12,546 nucleotides of DNA from DATDOY01 sp035293045. Its GTDB lineage: Bacteria; Actinomycetota; Acidimicrobiia; IMCC26256; JACPCJ01. Every line of letters begins with the position of its first letter. Position 1 is the stretch's first letter. Of this stretch, positions 1 through 6,462 are shown piece after piece. The stretch spans positions 1-12,546 of the forward strand of contig DATDOY010000039.1 in NCBI GenBank assembly GCA_035293045.1. Direction: 5' to 3'. Made by a program: the position numbers and the translations under genes. Below the pieces are notes generated by a model. The model had not been told where the DNA came from. It searched no databases and saw only the letters and a list, made by a program, of their open reading frames with translations.

Positions 1-306
1 GAAGGCCAACCCGAGGCGGACCCACATCTCGAGGTCGGCGTCGTCGCTCACGCCGCCCCGCCCCACGGTGACCCATCCCTTCATGGGCCGACCGGTGAAG
101 TCGAACTCCCGGGCGTCGGGGCGCGTCAGCGCGTCGTGATACAGGTCGGGCCCCACCCGCACCATCAACTCGTCGCCGATGATCCCGCAGCACATGTGGC
201 CGGCCACCATGAACCCGACGCCCCCGAACATCTCCCGCTCGGTGAGGTCCTTCTCCGCCGTGAGTTCGTCGCGCACGCGCTCCGCGAGCTCCTGGGAATA
301 CGCCAT
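1..306 (-). CDS. TfoX/Sxy N-terminal domain protein (partial, C-terminus outside window)
   Basis: A minus-strand reading frame runs open from an ATG at 306 to the window edge (102 codons, no stop), so the C-terminus is missing. The protein starts MAYSQELAERVRDEL and continues with REMFGGVGFMVAGHMCCGI, VRVGPDLYHDAL and GRPMKGWVTV. The order 'MFGG-GFM--G-M--GI---L-VRV', then a 'M-GW' block, is the usual pattern of the TfoX/Sxy N-terminal domain. In gamma-proteobacteria the family name comes from competence regulation. In Actinobacteria such short stand-alone domains are common and their role is not established, so no competence function is claimed. The gene is divergent from the TetR gene, with 83 bases between the two start codons. 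There is no clear Shine-Dalgarno sequence before the ATG. Confidence 0.82.
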   Translation of the reverse strand, partial: MAYSQELAERVRDELTAEKDLTEREMFGGVGFMVAGHMCCGIIGDELMVRVGPDLYHDALTRPDAREFDFTGRPMKGWVTVGRGGVSDDADLEMWVRLGLAF

Positions 307-352
307 GCCGAATTCAACCACGGCGCCCACACCCCGTCCCCGCTCGATCCAC

Positions 353-388
353 TTGTTCGCCGGGACGGGCGAGAATAAGGTTCTCGCC
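353..388 (+). promoter_or_regulatory. Promoter with TetR-type operator overlapping the -10 region of the TetR-OFOR-SDR operon
   Basis: A perfect inverted repeat lies at 368-388: GGCGAGAA (368-375), five-base spacer TAAGG, TTCTCGCC (381-388). It ends one base before the A of the TetR ATG at 390. A plausible promoter overlaps it: -35 TTGTTC (353-358), 17-base spacer, -10 TAAGGT (376-381). That would start transcription near the ATG itself, giving a leaderless or nearly leaderless mRNA. Binding of a TetR dimer would cover the -10 element, which is the usual way TetR-family repressors control their own operon. The repeat is read directly; promoter and operator function are inferred. AAGG at 377-380 could instead be a weak, distant ribosome-binding site. 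Confidence 0.6.
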
Positions 389-389
389 A

Positions 390-1004
390 ATGCAGAACGA
401 CGTTCTCACCCGCGCCATCGATCGCCCCCTAGCAGGGAAGCGGCGCGCCGCGGCCCAAGACGTGCGGCGCTTGGTCGACGCAGGGCTCGTCGTCATCCGG
501 CGCCACGGGGGCCTCGACCCCAAGGTCTCGGAGATCGTCCGGGAAGCGGGCCTTTCGAATCAGGCCTTTTACCGACACTTCGCCAGCAAGGACGAGCTGC
601 TCCTCGCCATCCTCGCCGAGGGCCGCCGCGAGCTCCTCGCCTTCCTCGAACGCCGGATGGCCGCCGAGCCCCGCCCCATCGACCAGGCGAAGCGATGGAT
701 CGAGGGGGTGCTGGCCCAGGCCCGCAACGCCAAGGCGGCGTCGGCAACCCGACCGTTCGCCGTCAACGCCGCCCGCCTCGCCCGCGACTTCCCCGATGAA
801 GTCGCCGCCTCGGCCGACGCCCTGAAGGCCCCGCTCAGGAACGCCCTCGCCGCCGCCGACACTCGCGACCCGAGTCGAGACGCCGACGCCATCTACCTCC
901 TCGCCTTCGGGGCCATGGAGCGTCACCTCGTCGCCGGGACCCGCCCCACCGACGCCGAGGCCGACCACCTGATCGCCTTCGCCCTCCGAGGCGCAGCCTC
1001 GTGA
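390..1004 (+). CDS. TetR family transcriptional regulator
   Basis: This 204-residue protein has the size and order of a TetR repressor. The N-terminal DNA-binding domain occupies about residues 22-70. Its helix-turn-helix core is near residues 45-63 (VSEIVREAGLSNQAFYRHF), followed by the typical SKDELLLAIL. The rest (about 80-204) is a helical ligand-binding and dimerisation domain with no recognisable ligand signature. The ATG at 390 is the only start that keeps the whole HTH and sits just after the 21-base inverted repeat. It is the first gene of the operon; its TGA overlaps the GTG start of the OFOR gamma gene (GTGA, 1001-1004), so regulator and enzyme are translationally coupled. It most likely represses its own operon and is released by a substrate or acyl-CoA product, which is inference. 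Confidence 0.9.
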   Translation: MQNDVLTRAIDRPLAGKRRAAAQDVRRLVDAGLVVIRRHGGLDPKVSEIVREAGLSNQAFYRHFASKDELLLAILAEGRRELLAFLERRMAAEPRPIDQAKRWIEGVLAQARNAKAASATRPFAVNAARLARDFPDEVAASADALKAPLRNALAAADTRDPSRDADAIYLLAFGAMERHLVAGTRPTDAEADHLIAFALRGAAS

Positions 1005-1561
1005 TCTCCGGCGAGCGCGAGCTGATGCTCACCGGCATCGGCGGTCAGGGCGTGCAGCTCGCCGCCGAGGTCATCGCCCGCGCCGCCACGGCCGAAGGAA
1101 AGCACGTCACCTATTTCGGCGTGTACTCAGGGGTCATGAGGGGCGGCAACACCGACGCCACCGTCGTCGTGTCGGACGACCCGATCGAAGCACCGGCCCT
1201 CGTTTCCCACACGTGGTCGGCCATCGCCATGCACCATGAGTTCTGGGAGCCGCTCCGGGCCAAGGTGCGCTCCGACGGCGTCGTGTTCCTCAACTCGACG
1301 GTCTTCGAGGTCGATCCCGCCCTCCCCGACACCGTGCGCGTCGTCGAAGTCCCAGCCACCGAGCGGGCGGCGCAACTCGACAACCTCATGGTCGCGTCCA
1401 TGGTGATGGTCGGCGCGTACGCCACCACGACGGGACTCGTCGGCGTCGAGGCCTGCATCCAGGCGATGCGCGAGTGCATCCCGCCGTATCGCGCCCAGCA
1501 CCTGCCCGCGAACGAGGAAGCGATCCTCGCCGGCGCCGAGATGAGGGCGGCCCTCACGTGA
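1001..1561 (+). CDS. 2-oxoacid:ferredoxin oxidoreductase, gamma subunit
   Basis: This is the gamma (PorG/KorC/VorC-type) subunit of a multi-subunit 2-oxoacid:ferredoxin oxidoreductase. The 186-residue protein opens with the family's glycine-rich motif TGIGGQGVQLAAEVIARA (residues 11-28) and continues with the conserved block YSGVMRGGNTDATVVVSD (about 42-59). In the family this domain helps form the CoA-handling part of the complex and the subunit interface. The GTG at 1001 is chosen because it overlaps the TetR stop by four bases and puts the GGQG motif at its normal distance from the N-terminus. Its own TGA overlaps the GTG of the ferredoxin-like subunit (1558-1561). The four-subunit order gamma-delta-alpha-beta is the classical one for POR, VOR and KOR operons. 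The substrate cannot be told from this subunit. Confidence 0.9.
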   Translation: MISGERELMLTGIGGQGVQLAAEVIARAATAEGKHVTYFGVYSGVMRGGNTDATVVVSDDPIEAPALVSHTWSAIAMHHEFWEPLRAKVRSDGVVFLNSTVFEVDPALPDTVRVVEVPATERAAQLDNLMVASMVMVGAYATTTGLVGVEACIQAMRECIPPYRAQHLPANEEAILAGAEMRAALT

Positions 1562-1836
1562 GCCGCACCGTTCTCACCCGCGGCACCGTCGTCATCGACG
1601 TCGACGCGTGCAAAGGATGCGACCTGTGCATCCCGGCGTGTCCGCCCGCAGTGCTCGTGATGACGACCACCGACGTCAACCGCAACGGGTTCCGCTACCC
1701 GCAACTCCTCCCCGGATGCACCGGGTGTCGCGCGTGTCTCGACGTGTGCCCGGACTTCTGCTTCGAGGTGCACAAGTACGACGAACCGATCGAAGAAGTC
1801 GTCGACGCGCCCGTCGACGGGCGGGGGCGCGCATGA
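1558..1836 (+). CDS. 2-oxoacid:ferredoxin oxidoreductase, delta subunit (2x[4Fe-4S] ferredoxin-like)
   Basis: A 92-residue ferredoxin-like protein with two complete [4Fe-4S] motifs: Cys18, 21, 24 and 28 (CKGCDLCIPACP) and Cys54, 57, 60 and 64 (CTGCRACLDVCP). In four-subunit OFORs this delta subunit relays electrons from the TPP-bearing beta subunit to external ferredoxin. The linker between the clusters (NRNGFRYPQLLPG) is typical of KorD/VorD-type subunits. The GTG at 1558 is preferred because it overlaps the preceding stop (GTGA) and leaves a normal short N-terminus; the same frame stays open upstream to 1474 but overlaps the gamma gene. The stop at 1834-1836 overlaps the ATG of the alpha gene. 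An extra Cys68 follows the second cluster and has no assigned role. Confidence 0.92.
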   Translation: MSRTVLTRGTVVIDVDACKGCDLCIPACPPAVLVMTTTDVNRNGFRYPQLLPGCTGCRACLDVCPDFCFEVHKYDEPIEEVVDAPVDGRGRA

Positions 1837-2942
1837 GCGAGCGGCGGCTGATGGAGGGGTCGGAGGCGCTCGCCGAGGCGTGCATCGCCGCGGGGTGCCG
1901 GTTCTTCGCGGGCTATCCCATGACGCCGTTCACCGAGTTGCTCGAGCACATGGCCCGCCGGCTCCCCGAAGAGGGCGGCGTGTGCGTCAACGCCGAGAGC
2001 GAGATCGAGGCCATCGGGATGGCGTGGGGCGCCCTCGCCACCGGCGTGCGCGCCGCCACCGGCTCGACCGGCCAAGGACTCTCCCTCATGCAGGAGTCGC
2101 TGGCCGAGATCACGCTGGCCCGCCTCCCCCTTGTCGTCTTCAACATGGCCCGCGGGGGAAGCGACTACTTCCAGGCCACCCGCGGCGGCGGCCACGGCGA
2201 CTACCGCCACATCGTTCTCGCGCCCATGGACATCAACGAGGGGGTCGAGCTGACCCAGCTCGCCTTCCATCTCGCCGACAAGTGGCGCAACCCCGTGCTC
2301 GTCTACGGCGACTATTTGCTGAGCCACACCTACGAAGCGGTCGACGTGTCGCCGCTCGACTTCGGCGACGGCCGCCCCGCCAAGGACTGGGCCGTCGACG
2401 GCCGGCGCGACCCGAGGGCCAAGCTCGTCACGATGCTCGGGTTCAACAAGCACGGCGAGGAGAGTCCGGGAATGGCCCAAGGAATGGAACGCCACTTCCA
2501 GGCCGCGGTCGAGCACACCGCGGCGATGGAGCGCGGCGAGCCGGCGCTCGTCGACGTCGGCTTCTGCGACGACGCCGACGTCGTGGTGGTCGCCTTCGGC
2601 ACCCTCGCCAAGTTCGTGCGGTATGTGGTGCGCCAGCTCCGGGCCGACGGCCATCGCGTCGGGTACGTGCGCCCCATCACGCTGTGGCCGTTCCCGTCGG
2701 AGGCGGTCGCCGCGGCAACCAAGGGCGCGCGCGCCGTCGCCGTCCTCGAAAACAGCGGCGGGCAGATGATCGACGACGTGCGCCTCGCCGTCCTCGGCCG
2801 GGCCCCCGTCGAGTTCATCGGCGGCATCTCGACCGACAGCTCAGGGTTCGGCGTCGGCGACCTGCTCGACACCGAGGTCGTCCGGGCCCGCATCGAGGCT
2901 GTCCTCGCCTCCGTCGTCGCCAGCGAAGGAGCCCCCGCATGA
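1833..2942 (+). CDS. 2-oxoacid:ferredoxin oxidoreductase, alpha subunit (VorB/KorA-like)
   Basis: This 369-residue protein is the alpha subunit of the OFOR. It starts MSERRLMEGSEALAEACIAAG and reaches the family motif GYPMTPFTELLE (residues 27-38). Thr31 in this motif corresponds to the threonine that contacts the substrate carboxylate in characterised enzymes. NAESEIEAIGMAWGALATG (about 51-69) and GSTGQGLSLMQESLAE form the rest of the pyrimidine-binding domain. After a linker near residue 205, the stretch from about 250 (DDADVVVVAFGTLAKFVR, then YVRPITLWPFP) is the C-terminal transketolase-like domain. The ATG at 1833 overlaps the delta stop (ATGA); the frame is open further upstream but that part lies inside the delta gene. 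Length and motifs match VorB/KorA-type subunits. Branched-chain 2-oxoacid, 2-oxoglutarate or another oxoacid are all possible substrates. Confidence 0.92.
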   Translation: MSERRLMEGSEALAEACIAAGCRFFAGYPMTPFTELLEHMARRLPEEGGVCVNAESEIEAIGMAWGALATGVRAATGSTGQGLSLMQESLAEITLARLPLVVFNMARGGSDYFQATRGGGHGDYRHIVLAPMDINEGVELTQLAFHLADKWRNPVLVYGDYLLSHTYEAVDVSPLDFGDGRPAKDWAVDGRRDPRAKLVTMLGFNKHGEESPGMAQGMERHFQAAVEHTAAMERGEPALVDVGFCDDADVVVVAFGTLAKFVRYVVRQLRADGHRVGYVRPITLWPFPSEAVAAATKGARAVAVLENSGGQMIDDVRLAVLGRAPVEFIGGISTDSSGFGVGDLLDTEVVRARIEAVLASVVASEGAPA

Positions 2943-3706
2943 CCGACCACCCCGGCACCCACCTCGTCGCTCCGCTCAAGCCCGAGTTGTTCCTCACCAC
3001 CGAGCATCACCTGTGCCCGGGGTGCGGCGAGCCGGTGGCAACCCGCATCGTGACCGAGGTGTTGTGCGAGCTCGCGCAACAACGCTCGGCCGTGTGCGTC
3101 CTCGGGATCGGCTGCTACACCGCCTTCGCCCGCATGCTCGACATCGACACCGTGCAGGCCCTCCACGGGCGCGCCCCGTCGGTGGCGACGGGCGTCAAGC
3201 GCATGCTCCCCGACGTCTCGGTCTTCACCCTCCAGGGCGACGGCGACATGGTCAACGAGGGGCTGCAAGAGGTGCTCCACACCGCGGCGCGGGGCGAGAA
3301 CGTCACCGCCATCCTCCTCAACAACGGGGTGTTCGGGGAGACGGGTGGACACATGACCGCCACCAGCGTGATCGGCCAGCGGACCAAGACCAGCCTCGAC
3401 GGGCGCGACGCCGAATACCACGGCCACCCCATCCGCATCGCCGACCTCGTCGCCCGCCTGGACGGCGCGGGGTATGTGGCGCGGGGGTCGGTCCACTCGG
3501 CAGGTGCGGTCGCCAAGACCAAGAAGATGATCCGCGCCGCCTTCGAGTGTCAGGTCGAGCGGCGCGGGTTCTCGCTCGTCGAGGTGCTCACGATGTGCCC
3601 GACGGGATGGTTCGTGCCGACCGCCGACGGCCCCGACTACATGGAACAGACGCTGGGCCAGATCCACGTCATGGGTGAACTCAAGGTCGCAAGGGCCGGT
3701 CGGTGA
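2939..3706 (+). CDS. 2-oxoacid:ferredoxin oxidoreductase, beta subunit (thiamine-diphosphate binding)
   Basis: This 255-residue subunit carries the thiamine diphosphate site: GDGD at residues 100-103 and LLNNGVFGETGGHM around 127-139, with the double asparagine at 128-129 about 26 residues after GDG. Four cysteines fit the proximal [4Fe-4S] cluster of the family: Cys26 and Cys29 (CPGCGEP), Cys59 (GIGCYTAF) and Cys220 (MCPTGW). HGRAPSVATGVK (76-87) and GQRTKTSLDGRD (146-157) are typical of VorA/KorB-like beta subunits. The common TGGQM reads TGGHM here, a modest deviation near the cofactor. The ATG at 2939 overlaps the alpha stop, and the TGA at 3704-3706 overlaps the GTG of the SDR. Together the four genes make a complete enzyme that converts 2-oxoacid plus CoA to acyl-CoA, CO2 and reduced ferredoxin. 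Confidence 0.92.
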   Translation: MTDHPGTHLVAPLKPELFLTTEHHLCPGCGEPVATRIVTEVLCELAQQRSAVCVLGIGCYTAFARMLDIDTVQALHGRAPSVATGVKRMLPDVSVFTLQGDGDMVNEGLQEVLHTAARGENVTAILLNNGVFGETGGHMTATSVIGQRTKTSLDGRDAEYHGHPIRIADLVARLDGAGYVARGSVHSAGAVAKTKKMIRAAFECQVERRGFSLVEVLTMCPTGWFVPTADGPDYMEQTLGQIHVMGELKVARAGR

Positions 3707-4482
3707 GCAACGAGCGCCCCCTCGAGGGCAAGGTCGCCTTCGTCGCCGGTGCGAGTCGCGGGATCGGCGCCGCCATCGCCGAGGCGCTCGCGCTCGCCGG
3801 CGCCGCCGTTGCCGTCGCCGCCCGCACGGAGGAGGAGGGATCGGTCCCCGGCACCATCCACGGCGTCGCCGAGCGGATCCGCTCGCAGGAAGGCATCGCC
3901 ACCGCCATCCAGTGCGACGTCACCGAGGAGGATTCCGTGAGCGCCGCGGTGCAAGCGACGGTGTGGGAATTCGGCGGCCTCGACATCGCGGTGTGCAACG
4001 CCGGTTCGGTGTGGCTTGCCCCGACGCTCGAAACGCCCGCGGCCCGGTGGGACCTCGTGCTGCGCGTCAACCTCACCGGCACCTTCCTCGTCACCAAGGC
4101 CGCCCTCCCCCATCTCATCGAGCGCGGCGGTGGGTCGCTCATCGCCCTCACCACGAGCGGGGTGGGAATGATTGAGCGCGGCTCGAACGCCTACTGGGTC
4201 TCCAAGGCGGGGGTGGAGCGGTACTACGCCGGCCTCGCCCACGAGGTGCGCGACCACGACATCGCCGTCAACTGCCTTGCTCCCAAGAAGGTCGTCGAGA
4301 CCGAGGGCTGGAAGGCCTTCTCGGGGGGCAAGGAGCTGCCGCCCGATCTCGTGGAGCCCAAGGAGCACGTCGCCGACGCCGCCGTGCTCCTCGCCCAACA
4401 ACGCCCGTCCACTAGCGGGCTGACGGGGACTGTGCAGTTCTCGCTCGACCTGCTCGACGCGCATCGGTCGCAACCCCGCTAG
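3703..4482 (+). CDS. Short-chain dehydrogenase/reductase (SDR family)
   Basis: A classical 259-residue SDR with a Rossmann fold. The cofactor motif is GASRGIG (16-22). Arg19, and Arg41 at the end of strand beta-2, favour NADP(H), which is an inference. Further motifs are CDV (71-73), CNAG (98-101), Asn123, Ser152, and the catalytic Tyr164-Lys168 pair (YWVSK), so the Asn-Ser-Tyr-Lys tetrad is complete. The usual PG after strand beta-6 is PK (194-195). It is the last gene of the operon and its GTG start overlaps the beta-subunit stop (GTGA), so it should be made together with the OFOR. That suggests it oxidises an alcohol or hydroxyacyl group to supply the oxoacid, or reduces a product. The substrate is unknown. 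Confidence 0.9.
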   Translation: MSNERPLEGKVAFVAGASRGIGAAIAEALALAGAAVAVAARTEEEGSVPGTIHGVAERIRSQEGIATAIQCDVTEEDSVSAAVQATVWEFGGLDIAVCNAGSVWLAPTLETPAARWDLVLRVNLTGTFLVTKAALPHLIERGGGSLIALTTSGVGMIERGSNAYWVSKAGVERYYAGLAHEVRDHDIAVNCLAPKKVVETEGWKAFSGGKELPPDLVEPKEHVADAAVLLAQQRPSTSGLTGTVQFSLDLLDAHRSQPR

Positions 4483-4497
4483 CCGAGGGTCTGGCTA
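4480..4497. terminator. Short inverted repeat between convergent genes, built on both stop codons
   Basis: TAGCC (4480-4484) and GGCTA (4493-4497) form a five-base inverted repeat with an eight-base loop. The TAG of the SDR is in the left arm and the TAG of the GNAT gene (read on minus) is in the right arm. Only 12 bases separate the two coding regions, so any shared termination signal must lie here or inside the genes. The stem is short and lacks a U-tract, so terminator function is only a possibility. Confidence 0.2.
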
Positions 4498-5019
4498 ACC
4501 CTCACGAGCGCTGACGGCAACTTCGAAGAAACGCCAGTGATGCTGGAGCCGCTCCGGGATCTCTGTCCCTTCATACGGCCCGCGCTCGATGAATCCACGC
4601 GACCGGTACAGGCGCTGCGCGTCGGCCATGAACCGGACGGTGTCAAGCCGCACGATCCTGGCACCGAGGCTCCGGGCGTGGTCCAGCACGTTGTCAAGGA
4701 GGGCCGCGCCGGCGCCGAGACCCCGAGCCTCAGGCCGCACGTACATGCGCTTCACCTCGGCAACGCCGTCTTCGAGGCGGCGCACGGCACCGATTCCGAC
4801 GGGCTCGCCGCCGCGCTCGGCGATGAAGGCCGCGCCCTCAGACCCGTACTCCTCCCAGCTCGCCCGTACGTCGTCGATGGCAATCGCTGGCCACGAGACG
4901 TCGTACTCCGCCTTGAGTCGCTCGACGGCCCACACGAGGTACTCGAAGGCCAAGCCTGATAGCGCCTCTTCATCCCCTGGCCCCGCGCGCCGGACGACGA
5001 GTTCGGCGTGGGTCAACAC
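4495..5019 (-). CDS. GNAT family N-acetyltransferase
   Basis: A 174-residue protein with the GCN5-related acetyltransferase fold. Motif A, which binds the acetyl-CoA pyrophosphate, is seen as MYVRPEARGLGAGAALL (residues 92-108), with the R/Q-x-x-G-x-G/A core at Arg99-Gly-Leu-Gly-Ala-Gly104. Before it lie GEPVGIGAVRRLEDGVAEVKR (strands beta-3/beta-4); after it RIVRLDTVRFMADAQRLYRSRGF (121-143), the usual C-terminal 'A--LY---GF' block. The acceptor substrate cannot be predicted. The start is either GTG at 5019 or TTG at 5016: GAGGG lies upstream and is three bases from the GTG but six from the TTG, so the TTG may be the real start. It faces the SDR gene tail to tail and appears to be transcribed alone. 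Confidence 0.87.
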   Translation of the reverse strand: MLTHAELVVRRAGPGDEEALSGLAFEYLVWAVERLKAEYDVSWPAIAIDDVRASWEEYGSEGAAFIAERGGEPVGIGAVRRLEDGVAEVKRMYVRPEARGLGAGAALLDNVLDHARSLGARIVRLDTVRFMADAQRLYRSRGFIERGPYEGTEIPERLQHHWRFFEVAVSAREG

Positions 5020-5087
5020 TGCCCTCGCATTCGGTCACGGTACCGCGGCCGAGGGGTCGGAGCGGGGGGACCTGGGTTCACACCGCG

Positions 5088-5108
5088 AGCCGACGGCAAG
5101 CGTCGGCT
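5088..5108. terminator. Perfect 8-bp hairpin between the P450 and GNAT genes
   Basis: AGCCGACG (5088-5095), loop GCAAG, CGTCGGCT (5101-5108) form a perfect eight-base-pair stem. It lies in the 176-base gap (5020-5195) downstream of the P450 stop and upstream of the GNAT start, both on minus. A likely role is ending the LLM-P450 transcript. No U-run follows on the minus strand, so it would have to act as an actinobacterial-type terminator without a tail. A smaller stem (CACCG 5180-5184 / CGGTG 5190-5194) sits closer to the P450 stop. Nothing else was recognised in this gap. Confidence 0.35.
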
Positions 5109-5195
5109 GCGCAGTCGCCAAAGACGCGGTCGGCGACGCCCGCCGTTTCGGGAGTTGAGATCGGGGCGGTCGCCCGCCTCACCGTCCCGCGGTGG

Positions 5196-6443
5196 CTACA
5201 CCGATACGGCGATGCGGAGCTCTTCGAGGCCGCGCAGCACGAAGTGGTCGCGGTAGCGGACGTCCTGCGTGATCTGCTCGACGCGCGAGAACCGCTTGGC
5301 GAGGCTGGCGATCGCCACCTGACCTTCGACCCGGGCGAGGGCCGCGCCGAGGCAGTAGTGGATGCCGTGGCTGAACGTGAGGTGGTGATTGGGCGTGCGG
5401 CCGATGTCGAGGCCGTCGGGGTCGGCGAACTCGGCCGGGTCTCGGTTGGCGGCGGCGAGCAATGCGATGACGGTCTGGCCCTTCTCGACGCTGAAACCGT
5501 CCATCTCGATGTCCTCGGTGGCCATCCGTCCGGTGACGTGCACCGGGCCGTCGTATCGCAGCAACTCTTCGACGGCGAGCGGGGCGAGGTCGAGATCGTC
5601 GCGAAGGCGTTGCCACTGATCGGGGTGGCGCAACAGCGCGTACATCCCGTTGCCGATCAGGTTCATCGTCGTCTCGTGGCCGGCGACAAAGAGCAGGAGC
5701 GTCGTCGAGCGCAGCTCCTCCTCGGAGAGCACTTCGCCTTCCTCCTCGGCCGCGATCATCGCCGAGAGCAGGTCGTCACCAGGCGCCTTGCGACGCGCGT
5801 CAATGACGTCGCCGAGGTAGGCGATGATGCTCATGGCCCCGCCGAGGGCCTTCATCATCTCGTCCTGGGGAATGAAGCCGTCGAGCAATCGGGTGGCCGC
5901 GGCCGACCACTCGTGGAACAGATGGCGGTCTTCCTTCGGCACGCCGAGCATCTCGCAGATGACCGTGACCGGAACCTGATACCCGAGATCGAGCACGACG
6001 TCGATCTCGCCTTTCTCTTGGGCGTCGTCGAGCAGGGCGTCGACGAGCGCCTGGATGTGCGCCCGCATCTCCTCCACCCGTCGGGGGGTGAACGCCTTGC
6101 TCACGAGTCGCCGGATGCGGGTGTGGTCGGGCGGGTCGATGAACAGGAGCACGTTGGCATTGGTGCCGCTGAGCTGGGTGCGCACGTCCTGTTCGTCGAG
6201 GGGGAGCTGGAGCCGCCGGTGCGCCGGGTTGCTGGAGAACCGGGTGTCGCGCAGGACGGCCTCGCAATCGGCGTGACGCGTCAACACGTATTCGTCCCAC
6301 TCGGGCACGAAGAGCACCGGGGTCTCGGTGCGAAGCCGGTGATAGAGCGGGTGCGGATCGGCGCGGTGCTTGGGCGACTGGAACGTCGTGAACGGGTCGA
6401 AACCCTCGATCGTCGCTCGCGTGTTCGTCGCCCGGTCTTCCAT
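5196..6443 (-). CDS. Cytochrome P450 (soluble bacterial type)
   Basis: A 415-residue soluble P450 of normal bacterial length. The I-helix oxygen-activation motif is AGHETT (254-259). The K-helix ExxR is Glu293-Leu-Leu-Arg296 (EELLRYDGPV). The haem-binding loop is FSHGIHYCLG (357-366), with Cys364 as the proximal thiolate ligand. DPPDHTRIRRLVSKAFTPRRV (103-123) is the conserved C-helix region. No membrane anchor or fused reductase is present, so it needs separate ferredoxin and reductase partners, which are not encoded next to it. ATG at 6443 is chosen because the family N-terminus (DPFTTFQSPKHRADPHPLYHRLR) follows it. The frame is open upstream to 6797 but that part lies inside the LLM gene; GTG at 6446 is an alternative. 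It starts 19 bases after the LLM stop, so the two genes are probably cotranscribed. The substrate is unknown. Confidence 0.93.
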   Translation of the reverse strand: MEDRATNTRATIEGFDPFTTFQSPKHRADPHPLYHRLRTETPVLFVPEWDEYVLTRHADCEAVLRDTRFSSNPAHRRLQLPLDEQDVRTQLSGTNANVLLFIDPPDHTRIRRLVSKAFTPRRVEEMRAHIQALVDALLDDAQEKGEIDVVLDLGYQVPVTVICEMLGVPKEDRHLFHEWSAAATRLLDGFIPQDEMMKALGGAMSIIAYLGDVIDARRKAPGDDLLSAMIAAEEEGEVLSEEELRSTTLLLFVAGHETTMNLIGNGMYALLRHPDQWQRLRDDLDLAPLAVEELLRYDGPVHVTGRMATEDIEMDGFSVEKGQTVIALLAAANRDPAEFADPDGLDIGRTPNHHLTFSHGIHYCLGAALARVEGQVAIASLAKRFSRVEQITQDVRYRDHFVLRGLEELRIAVSV

Positions 6444-6462
6444 CACGGCGAGGCTACCGCCC

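Noticed and set aside
1608..1832. Upstream extension of the alpha-subunit frame
   Set aside because: It overlaps the two-cluster ferredoxin gene in another frame and has no family similarity; ATG 1833 fits both the overlap pattern and the family N-terminus.
1880..2938. Long upstream extension (to 608 codons in total) of the OFOR beta frame
   Set aside because: The extension is low-complexity Arg/Pro-rich sequence inside the alpha gene; family sequence begins only at ATG 2939, which overlaps the alpha stop.
3293..3300. GGCGAGAA, an exact copy of the TetR operator half-site inside the beta gene
   Set aside because: There is no matching second half at the right spacing; a single eight-base match in coding DNA of this composition is expected by chance.
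2330..3667. A 445-codon open frame on minus opposite the OFOR alpha and beta genes
   Set aside because: Composition is that of an antisense shadow and no motif is present, whereas the opposite strand encodes complete TPP and cluster motifs.
5071..5086. T-arm-like GGTTCACACC suggesting a tRNA
   Set aside because: No matching acceptor stem, anticodon arm or D-arm could be built around it, and the loop departs from the GTTCRANYC consensus.
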